Source: Rosa chinensis (lineage: Eukaryota > Streptophyta > Magnoliopsida > Rosales > Rosaceae). From it: DNA of 64,000 bases. Each line of letters opens with the position of its first letter. Positions within the stretch are counted from its first letter, which is position 1. The position numbers were made by a program, and so were the translations under genes. The notes beneath the pieces were generated by a model. That model was not told where the DNA came from. It ran no database searches and saw nothing but the letters and a program-made list of their open reading frames with translations. The DNA lies in NCBI RefSeq assembly GCF_002994745.2, contig NC_037094.1, positions 26,885,001-26,949,000 on the forward strand, given 5' to 3'. Shown in pieces: positions 55,596 through 64,000 of this stretch.

Positions 55596-56989
55596 TAAAA
55601 TTATGAGATTTTCTATTGAGATTTCTAAATTTGTTCATTTAACCTCCACCTCTTTTGAAGTATTAAATTACATATATATTCTCTTGTAAAATGACAACTA
55701 TAGACACTGAATTTTAATTAATTAATATTTTCTTTACAAATCTCTTAACTTAGTTTTCACGATACAGTGGTTTAAACACTAGACCTGTGATCACTCATCC
55801 ATGATAAAGTTCCCGTTCTGATTAGAATGTCAAAGCCAGTGATGCGCATAAAAGCTATTGCACCTATTTGAAATAACGTTATTTATGGAGACACAATTCA
55901 TTGTTTCAGAGCCTCTGAAAAAATGCAAGGTATAATTTGAATACCAGTATGAAGTTTGCTATTGATTAAAAGGCTAAGAAATCATTTCAGAACTCTTACT
56001 AAGTTCTTCATCTAAACTTTGTTTAAGGTTTGGTTGGAGGAAGAGAGTGTTTGGATGGGAGACGGTGGTTTTTAGTTTTTTTTTTTTCTCTTATGCGTTT
56101 ACTTATTGCTGGTGTTTCTTCCTTTTTTTTTTCCTTTTGCATTTGTGTTCGACTCTAACATCATCAATCTTCTTAATGGCCTTTAGTGTGTTTAATCACC
56201 ACATAGGAGCATATGAGTTCGTTTCGATTAATAGGAGTATAGGAGTTAATGGGTTCACTTATATATATTTTAGTTAAATATTGCAGTCAAACTGTGTGTG
56301 CATGCTGCAAGTATGGTTCTAGCTAGAATCATGATTTTTTTTTCTTTAGTAATAAAATGAGGTCCAAGTTTTGAAAATGATGCTGATGCATGCCTAAAGT
56401 TTTCGTCATCTTTAACTATATTTCTATATATGTTTCTTAAAAGCTTGAAAGACAAACATATGTGCTTGATTGACATATTACATTTAATCAACACTTACTT
56501 GTGTTTATGTTCTTGTTTTTCAATTATAACATACAGGATGATGAATTACATCAAATATCTTCCTTCTTGTTCAAGCTCTATCTATTGTTTCAAGTTCAAT
56601 AACATAGTGATCTTTAGATATCATGTGCTTCTAAACTCACTCAAAATCTTATCTCATGTCTCGTGTGTAACATTCAGTTTACTCTGTTTCAAGATCTTGC
56701 CAAGATCATCTTTTACAATCTGCCTTATAGACCATTTGATAAATTGTCTTTGTTATCAAGAGCAAGGCATTATTCAAACCGAGAGCAAGGTAGCGACTTA
56801 CTTACCAAGCTTGAAGATTTCTGAATCAAACCAAGAGTAAGACCAGTTAATCATGAGCTCGAGACTTCAACTGAAACTCAGAAATTCATGACAGAGTGAG
56901 AGACAGATCGATCTTGGTGTCAACTGAAAACCCAAACATTAAGAGAAAGTTATTTTCCGAAATTGCTAGACTTACTAAAGGGATTTCTT

Positions 56990-57190
56990 TAAAGCAGGAA
57001 GAACCAAATCACGGAGAGCATCGATCATTAGACCAAAGCTTGGAAGTGATGACGAGGTCATCCCAATAAGCCACGAGGCCGAGTTTGAGTGCTTGGGCTA
57101 TGGCTACTTCCAGACTTTGCTAATACCCTGCCTTATCGTGTCGCCGCATGGCATCATACCTGCGCCCCTCCACCGTCAGATCATGGATCA
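56990..57190 (-). pseudogene. Captured aldo-keto reductase fragment
   Basis: Aldo-keto reductases reduce carbonyls with NADPH. Minus-strand translation gives VEGRRYDAMRRHDKAGY, a stop, then SLEVAIAQALKLGLVAYWDD and LVITSKLWSNDR. This fits the family's EAxAxALKLGLVxSRDxLFITSKLW segment, preceded by a decayed GYRHFDTA region containing the catalytic Asp. In-frame stops are at about 57120 and 57015. Only this one exon-sized piece is seen, so it was probably captured by the Mutator element. Confidence 0.5.
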
Positions 57191-57796
57191 GCACTGACAC
57201 ATCGAAAGCCCTAGCCTCCTCGTTGCCCTTTGAATCAATTGGCCAGCACTTGTCGCCCCATCACCTCCACAGCACTGCATCCGAAACAACCTCCCATACC
57301 AGATCAGATCAGAACGATCTAATTAATGAGAAGAGAAGATTACGAGCAAGGCCGCAATCGAAACCACCAAGCGCAATCGCCAGAACCCAGCGCCTCGCTT
57401 ATAAGTCTCCATCCTATGGCAGCGATCTCTACCCTAGCCGAGAGAGGAATAAGAAGAAATGCTAAGGAAGATGTGAAGGTCTGGAGACAGAGAGAGAGAG
57501 CAAGAAGACGTAAAAAGAGAGAGAAAAAAAAGTCTGTGAGGGTAAAATAGACATTTCGGTGGCATACATAATGCCACGTCAGCAAGATAACAGAGGTTTT
57601 GACAGAAAATTAATGGCAAGGACTAATTAGGTGAAATTGGAGAGTTTAGGGAGTTTTTCGGTGAAATTGAAATGTTAGGAATTAAAACGTCGACTTCCTA
57701 TAAGTATAGGGAGTAAACAATATTTTAGCCATATTCAAAAGTAAAGCTGAGTTGATTGAATGAACTCATTCAGAAGGATAAGAAACAATATTGTGA

Positions 57797-58936
57797 TTGT
57801 TATCCGAAGGTTTGATTCTGGAAAAAACTGGCAATAAGAAGAAGAGACCTAAAATAAGGTTTTTTTGTGAGAGGAATGATCAGTATAAATCATATAAGTC
57901 TATGAAGTTTAATACAAATACACAAGAATCTAAAAGCTTCCGAGGCTTACTGGTACAAAAAATATGGATGCTTTTTCTCAGTAAGAGGCATTAATAATGA
58001 AAATGGAGGTGAATGGAAGTTAGAGGTGGTTTGTGGAGTGCATAATCATGCTGCTTCAGAATACCTTCATGGGTACTCATTTGCAAGTGGATTATCAGAA
58101 GAAGAAAATTCATTGTTGGTGGATATGTCCACGAGTTTAATGAGGCATAAAGAGATTTTAACTGCCATCAAGAGAAGAAATATGAAGAATGTAACAGCAA
58201 TAAGACAATATATAATGCCAGGCAACGACATAGGACAAAAATAAGGGCGGGGAGAACACAAATGCCGCAACTGCTAGGTAATTTGTTTGAGCACAAGTAA
58301 ATTGAGCATCATAGAAGTGATGGTGATAAAGTAACGTATTTGTTTTGGTGTAACCCTTACAACATTGAGATTTTACGTACATTTCCACATGTACTTATCA
58401 TGGATTGTACTTACAAAACAAATAGATATCGTTTTCCACTTTTGGAGATTGTTGGGATCCCGTCCACTAAGAAGCCCTTGAACATTGCATTTGGTTACAT
58501 ATCAAAAGAGAAAGAAGACAACTACACAGGGGCCTTAACTAGATTGAAGACTCTTTTAGATGACAAGTGTATTCCAAGTGTGATAGTCATAGACCGAGAA
58601 TTGGCACTAATGAATTCTATAAATAATGTATTCCCCAATACACGACATGTATTATGTCGTTGGCACATCAACAAACAAGTGTTAACTCATTGCAAGAAAG
58701 TATTCGCAACAAAAGAAGGGTGGGATACATTTAATAATGATTGGCAGTCCGTGGTGAATTCAAAATCTGAAGATGAGTACCTGAACATTTTAAAATTACT
58801 TGAATCAAAATTTAGCACATTTCTTGGGACCATCGATTATTTGAAAACCACTTGGTTGAACAACTATAAAGACATATTTGTTGCTGTATTTTATTACACT
58901 ACAATTGATTGTGAGAATGATTCATGTTTGGAATAA
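57797..58936 (+). pseudogene. MULE transposase, FAR1-related type, truncated
   Basis: MULE transposases cut and paste Mutator-like DNA transposons. The N-terminal part (57830-58250) is a FAR1-type DNA-binding region with VVCGVHNHAASEYL and SEEENSLLVDMS, broken by frame changes. The transposase domain (58340-58936) has VLIMDCTYKTNRYRFPLLEI (catalytic Asp codon at 58403), VIVIDRELAL (Asp codon at 58592) and VLCRWHINKQVL. The protein stops after LNNYKDIF; the third acidic residue region and the SWIM zinc finger are missing. Several stops and shifts confirm it is inactive. Confidence 0.82.
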
Positions 58937-59208
58937 TTTTTTTTATGAAATTGATGCCAATTAATATGTTAGTAATGATTTCACTTGTAATATTGTACAT
59001 GGGTATAGGAAGAATTACAAGTTTATTGGCAAATCTTAAGAGCAACCATTTTACTTTGAAACTATTCAGTTGGGGTGCTACTTAAAGAGTCAGATTGTAT
59101 TGTAAATATTTCATTTCAATTAAATGAGACAGTTATGACCGTTTGATCCATGAATGAAAGTTCTAGAAATTTTGTTTGGGTAACATTTTGTGTCTACATG
59201 CAAAAAAA

Positions 59209-59209
59209 A

Positions 59210-59294
<85 letters not shown>
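59209..59294. repeat. (TAA)n microsatellite
   Basis: About 28 trinucleotide units inside the Mutator element. Confidence 0.97.
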
Positions 59295-59503
59295 CAAGGA
59301 ATGGAGGTATAGTGAGTGAATTAGAGGTATAATGAGTAATTTATTATTTTGTATAAGAATAATGTAACTAAGGTTATTTTAGGAATTCAAAAAGAGGTCT
59401 AGTGAGCAAACATTTGTATTTAAAAAAAAAAAAAGGAAGTGTAGAGAGCAGAGAGGTCAGATGAGCAACTTTGGAGGTCTCAATAGAAACTCTGTAAAAT
59501 TAT

Positions 59504-60255
59504 ACGACCCATTTAAATTTCTGTTTGTATTTTTATTTTATTTATGCACATATTTGCAATGAACAATTTTCAAGGTAATGTGAAATAAGTTGTTGTTCTT
59601 GTATTTGTTCTCTACATTTCCATGTATCACGCTCATGAAATGAGTCATAAAGAATTCTTTTTGAAAAGGAGTCATAAGATAATTATAATGCAGAAAAGTT
59701 ACCGATCAATGGTAGCAAATCCTCTGTCCCTGATTTCCTATCTCCTTCCCTGTTGACAATTGTGCATTTCAGTCTAGCTCATCTAATAGTCATTTAGCCC
59801 CGTTAACCGCACAAACAAATTTTTAAAAAAAGTCCAAGTGAAAAGAAAAAGGAAATAAAAGAAATAGAATGTTTTTCCTCTCCAAGTCAAATTCATCGAA
59901 CTATAGAGAAAACGAGATTAGGAACATTTTGACCAGTGGGTCGAGATGTTTGGAAGATTCTTCCAAGGTGGGTCGATACATTTTTATATGGTTTGGTCAG
60001 ATTAATTTGATTTTGTTAAATATGTTATATGAAAATCTGAGTTCATCTTTGTACCAAGAGAAAACAATCTGGGTTCTTCTTGAATGGTAATCCTTCAAGC
60101 TCAGCATCCATCTGCAACTCCTATTAACAACCAACTCCAATCGCCTATTCTATGACTTTACTCAAAGTCTAATAATAGTCTGATGTAAGTTAATAAGAGC
60201 AAGATCTTGAAACACATCTCACAAAGCTCAGTATCGATATGAGAATCATGGATCT
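59504..60255. other. No recognised gene
   Basis: AT-rich; a short + frame at 59869-60090 matches no family I know. Confidence 0.45.
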
Positions 60256-60260
60256 GATGT

Positions 60261-62763
60261 TGTAACATCCCAAACCTGAATTCATCGGTTTACTAGTCAT
60301 TTGGACGGTAAACGATCTTTACTTTCACTTTCACTGTCGTTTCAGTACTTTTAGTGGCCCTAAAAGTTGACTTTTTGTTCGGGTCAAAATTTGAGAAAAT
60401 TTCCTTCATGAAAGTTGTTGGGTCTGTTGAGTAGGTGCTGCTACCAAAGTTTGGTGGCCATCGGAGGTAGTGGCCTCGGGCACGTGGGGCCCACTCGCTG
60501 CCACTGTTGGTAGCGCTTGGAGGCGAGTAAAGTAGGTTTTTAATTTCTGATTTAGCCCAATTAAATCCTATAAATGTTGTGAAGCTTGTATGTGAAGTTT
60601 GGTGGAAATTGGAGGAGTTTTGGATATTGATCGGAATTTTTTTTCAAAGTTCAATAGTTTGGTTATTGATTTAGGAGAATTCCACCGTTGGATTTCTCTC
60701 AACTGTGCCCTAGAAACTTTGAATTAAAGAATTGGTGTTAATGATGAAGTTTTGGTTAAATTGGAAAAGAAATTGGAAGTTTGATTTAAGAGGATAAGAT
60801 ATTAGAATCGTATTTAATTGCCGAATCGTTATTCACGAATTATAATATTGTACAGGGCGATGTATTGAGCTACTGCTCGACGATGGAACTCGTATGAGTG
60901 ATCGCCTAAATAGTACTGTGAGTGGACTTTTGTTTTCTAAATAATGATGCATACAGTTGTTTTTCCGGAATAAGTATTTATTTAATTAATGATCATATTA
61001 TTATGATTTACTTTTGGGAAATTGATATTGATTTATCTTTATTTTGATTTGGGAAATGGATTAGCGATTTAAATTATTGTTCTGGAGTTCGGTTAGCAGT
61101 GGTGGCGAAAATGTCTGGCTATAGACAATCATCCTTGGCCGTCTAGTGGGTCCTTCCTGTCTGAGATCGGGTTGAAGGCGATGGCGATTTGGAGCAGTGG
61201 TGGATGGATGGTGTTGACAAGCGGGTGGTGATGGTGTTGAGTTTAAGTCCCAGGTCTGATTGTCTGGCAACCTTTTTGGTCGGGTTTAGGTCACAATGAG
61301 TGTTGGCTTGGTCGATCAAAGGCTGGTCAGGAGGACTCTGGTGGGTGAGTTTAGTGTCGACACAAGTAAGTTGTCTAGTTTAGAGTTTTTACTGGCTGGA
61401 CGAGAGATGAGATGTTAAGGATTCACTGTTTCTGCGCTTTTGTCTATCCCACAGTTGTAGTGCAAGTTTAGAGTTAGTCATAATAGATTTCCAGTGTGAA
61501 GTCTAGAGGCCATTTCTGAGTAAGAGGTGCCGCCTATAACTCGTTGTAAGCAGTTTCATTATTAATGAAGTTCTTATTTGATCAAAAAAAAATTATTGTT
61601 TTAAGTTATCGAGCATATTAATTGGATTTGAGTATTCATTACCATCGATTGGTGTTTCAAATTGAAGTTTGCTATGCTCAATTTGAATTTGTGATTTATG
61701 TGATTTTCGATGAAGTATTTTCCGAGGTAATTTCCGGAATTAAATATTGTTTCCATTCGTCGGTTTTTGAATTTTCCCAAAGGATCTTCGAAAATGAGAT
61801 TTTCGTTGAGATTCATGAATTTACTTTAACCTCGCATATTGGTTTATGAATTCGAGAATGTTTTGGCTTGTAGGGCCACGTCATTGGAATATTATTTTCT
61901 TCTTGTGAGATATTGGAGAAGCCTTACCGATTTTCAATTTTTCGTATGATTTTAACCCACCATACCTGGGTCGTATTATTTTATTACTGGCTAGCCTATT
62001 AGTACTCCTCCTTACTTACTATGTGTTCATGGGTGAGTAGAGCAGAGCATGGGATGCTACAGAGTGTGGGACACTCCGACTAGAGCCTGGGAGGCTCCCT
62101 TATTTGTATGGTGAGAACTTCTTCCCCATATTTGATTGATACCTTTCAGCTAGTGGGCTAGCTCGATTTCTTTTGACCAGCTGGGCTAGAATGTTTTCAC
62201 GAATTTTCGTGTTGCGAAAATATGTTTTATCCACGTTGCATGCATCAAGGTTTTTAAAAGATGAACATGTGGGAAAGTATTTAAGCTTTACTTTTATTCG
62301 AATTATCTTGTTTATTTATTTTTTGTCCACTCACTCTAACGTGTTTTAAATTACTTTCCCCTGGGTCCTTCGGTTTCAAATGCCTAGTTTGTAGGCGAAT
62401 TAGTGGAGGTCGGGCGTACATGGCATTTGAGGCATAATTGTCACTACTTCCGCATTGTAGGATCCCTTGATAATTTACTCTTCTTTTTATATCCTTGTGT
62501 ATTAGTATTGCTCTGATAACCTTTGAGATTAGTATTTTTAAGTTGAGTTTTATGTTTTGTGAAAGTGGAGTTGATGGTAATTGGGAGCAGGGTGGCTCCA
62601 GGATTATAAGGTTGGTTTGCTTGAAGTGTTTTGTGTGTTTTATAGGTTTTTGGGTAGTTCATTTTAGGGGTGACTCTGCCAAATTTTTGGTAAAGCTATT
62701 CCGAAGGTGGGCCCCACAGGGCCACCTCGGATTTCAGGGTGAAATTCGGGGCAGGTCCTGTCA
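60261..62763 (+). mobile_element. Solo LTR, chromovirus (Tekay/Del-like), with nested retroposon
   Basis: It begins TGTAACATCCCAAACCTGAA, ends GGGGCAGGTCCTGTCA, and is flanked by an exact gatgt repeat (60256-60260 and 62764-62768). The start and end sequences are of the kind seen in Tekay/Del-type chromovirus LTRs. Removing the nested 508-bp retroposon and its 11-bp duplication leaves about 1.98 kb. No internal coding region follows, so it is a solo LTR. Confidence 0.8.
61082..61589 (+). mobile_element. Poly(A)-tailed retroposon nested in the solo LTR, 508 bp
   Basis: An exact 11-bp repeat aaattattgtt lies at 61071-61081 and 61590-61600. The body is GC-rich and the 3' end is A-rich (tgatcaaaaaaaa). 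There is no coding frame of note. It inserted after the LTR was in place and resembles the other retroposons here in layout, though I cannot align it to them. Confidence 0.75.
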
Positions 62764-62811
62764 GATGTCATATCTCGTACCATGGGGGCTAAGAAGATTC
62801 TGGTCAACACC

Positions 62812-62813
<2 letters not shown>

Positions 62814-62874
<61 letters not shown>
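62814..62874. repeat. (GA)n microsatellite, about 30 units
   Basis: A pure GA run about 50 bp past the LTR target duplication. Confidence 0.97.
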
Positions 62875-62876
<2 letters not shown>

Positions 62877-63215
62877 TTGAGGACTATTGATTCCGCATCT
62901 CATCTCTTAGATCTTAGATCTTATTTCATGAATGTTGAAGTTTCATGGGGATAATTAAGAACGAAGAGAGATGATCAGATGAATAAACAAAACAAGTTTA
63001 GTTGAAATATTATCTACAAGAAAATAAAGTTTTTGTTTTGTCTGTAAGGGGGAGGAAACGGTGTTTGAGAGGCTCAAATAGATTGGACATGTGTCAACAA
63101 TCTATTAGGAGATAGGTAATTAAGGACAGAGGATTTGCTGCCCTAATCAATTAAGTTGGTCACTTCAAAGTTACCTATTCAATTTGTTAAGCAATTTGTT
63201 AACAAGTTAGAGCTT
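62875..63215. other. No recognised gene
   Basis: AT-rich sequence without identifiable features. Confidence 0.45.
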
Positions 63216-63216
63216 G

Positions 63217-63490
63217 ATTTTTTTTTTTTTTTTATCGAAATGGGTCAGACATTCATTAAGTTCAGCAAGCAATACAAAAAGGAAACATTCCTATGGGGTC
63301 GACAGAAAGAATCGTTCCTTAGAACTTCTCAAAATCCCTATTCTAGAAGAATAAAAATCCCAAAAAGTCTCAAGTACACCCACATTTTAGAAAGTCCATA
63401 CACTATTATTCTAACAAAAACTAAGAAACCTCGAAGTAGACATAAAATGGTTTCAACTAAGACTCTAGTTTTTGCGACCCAAATAGATAT
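63217..63490 (-). mobile_element. Probable 3' end of a minus-strand LINE/retroposon
   Basis: Poly(T) at 63217-63233 followed by atcgaaatgggtcagacat is, on minus, a sequence ending tttcgat plus poly(A), close to the cttcgatt-poly(A) end of copy A. The other boundary and target duplication were not found. Confidence 0.35.
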
Positions 63491-63497
63491 TAAATTA

Positions 63498-64000
63498 AAG
63501 GATTAATTTCAGTTTACCCCCCTGAGGTTTGGGGGTGAAATCATTTCACCCCCTAAACTTTCAATTTTGAATTTTTACCCCCTAAACTTTTCAATTTCAA
63601 TCAGCCGTGTCCAATTTTTACTGTTCCGTCCAAATTGGAAGTTAAGTTTGACTTTTGAGGGTTAAAATGGTCATTTCAACATAAAAAAAATAAAAAAAAA
63701 TAAAAATTCTGTTTTTTTATTAATTTTTTTTTTTTTTTTTATAATAATTTTGTCTCCAACCTATATACCACAAGTTATAATAGGTTTATAAAAACAAAAA
63801 AAATACTCTAGGTAGTTGAAAGCCGCTCGCTGGTCTACGATATTTGTGACATATCTCCGATAAAGTGAAGAATTTAGGATATATCCCAAATAAAGTGAAG
63901 AAATATTTGTAAAAAATAATTTTACACTTTATCTGTAAATAAATATCTGTATATTCCCAATAAAGTGAAGAAATATTTGTGTAAAATCATTTTTGGTCTG
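63498..64000. mobile_element. Mutator-type element end, cut by the window edge
   Basis: The block gtttacccccctgaggtttg and the following ccccctaaactttcaat type repeats are typical of plant Mutator-like termini that read as if near coding-neutral. The element continues past 64000. The motif aataaagtgaagaa recurs three times at 63863-63973. Confidence 0.4.

Larger units (their letters stand above)
55605..59494 (+). mobile_element. Mutator-like element (MULE), 3.9 kb, with 9-bp target duplication
   Basis: An exact 9-bp repeat taaaattat lies at 55596-55604 and 59495-59503, the length typical of Mutator. The ends are inverted: left ttttctattgagatttctaa, right (inverse) gtttctattgagacctccaa, followed by related blocks of about 40 bp. 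Inside are a broken FAR1-type MULE transposase (57797-58936), an aldo-keto reductase fragment (minus, 56990-57190), and what looks like another Mutator-type end near 57729. It contains the (TAA)n run. It is an old, inactive copy. Confidence 0.82.

Overview
The window is plant nuclear DNA, most likely from a eudicot. It contains Tat-type Ty3/gypsy, Ty1/copia, LINE, CACTA, Mutator and hAT elements, short GT-AG introns, long (GA)n, (TAA)n and (AT)n microsatellites, and fragments of plant genes (chlorophyll synthase, bacterial-type PEP carboxylase, an aldo-keto reductase). A family such as Rosaceae is possible but not shown. I find no intact single-copy host gene, no tRNA or rRNA gene and no CRISPR. 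The 64 kb reads as a nested transposon landscape.

Layout. 1-10 kb: Mutator-type ends, a decayed copia reverse transcriptase, a possible Pack-MULE with a (GA)50 tract, a solo LTR (4372-5876), a hAT-like element with tRNA-like A/B boxes, a fold-back MITE, a LINE fragment and a ~265-bp tandem array. 10.4-24.7 kb: one complete-length Tat-lineage gypsy retrotransposon (10388-24675). It has two 753-bp LTRs, a perfect 5-bp target duplication (ccttt), and gag, protease, RT, RNase H, second RNase H and integrase on the + strand. Between pol and the 3' LTR it carries two genes on the opposite strand. The larger is a plant-mobile-domain (PMD) gene with four canonical short phase-0 introns and its own TATA-like box. 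The smaller is a 162-codon frame behind a TATA box. This antisense, intron-bearing cargo is the most interesting system in the window.

24.8-28.5 kb: a CACTA-type element whose interior holds genomic fragments, introns included, of bacterial-type PEP carboxylase and chlorophyll synthase. 28.5-43 kb: several poly(A)-tailed retroposons on both strands, some sharing one 5' end; a 977-bp Mutator-type element; an ORF1-only LINE derivative with a 17-bp target duplication; a short CACTA element nested in a retroposon; a 5'-truncated LINE; and a solo LTR nested in another retroposon. 43-50 kb: MITEs, a hAT-like element, another retroposon and long unassigned AT-rich stretches. 50-55.2 kb: a decayed copia element on the minus strand with recognisable gag, integrase and RT. 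55.6-59.5 kb: a Mutator element with a perfect 9-bp target duplication, a broken FAR1-type transposase and an aldo-keto reductase fragment. 60.3-62.8 kb: a chromovirus-like solo LTR carrying a nested retroposon. A Mutator-type end runs off the right edge.

How the pieces relate: the gypsy element supplies its own mobilisation genes, all interrupted here by stops or frame changes, and its RNA would also carry the antisense genes. Because those genes are antisense to the genomic RNA, their introns cannot be spliced from it, which would explain why the introns survive retrotransposition. Coordinates and repeat comparisons were read by eye. Family names rest on recognised protein motifs, not on searches.
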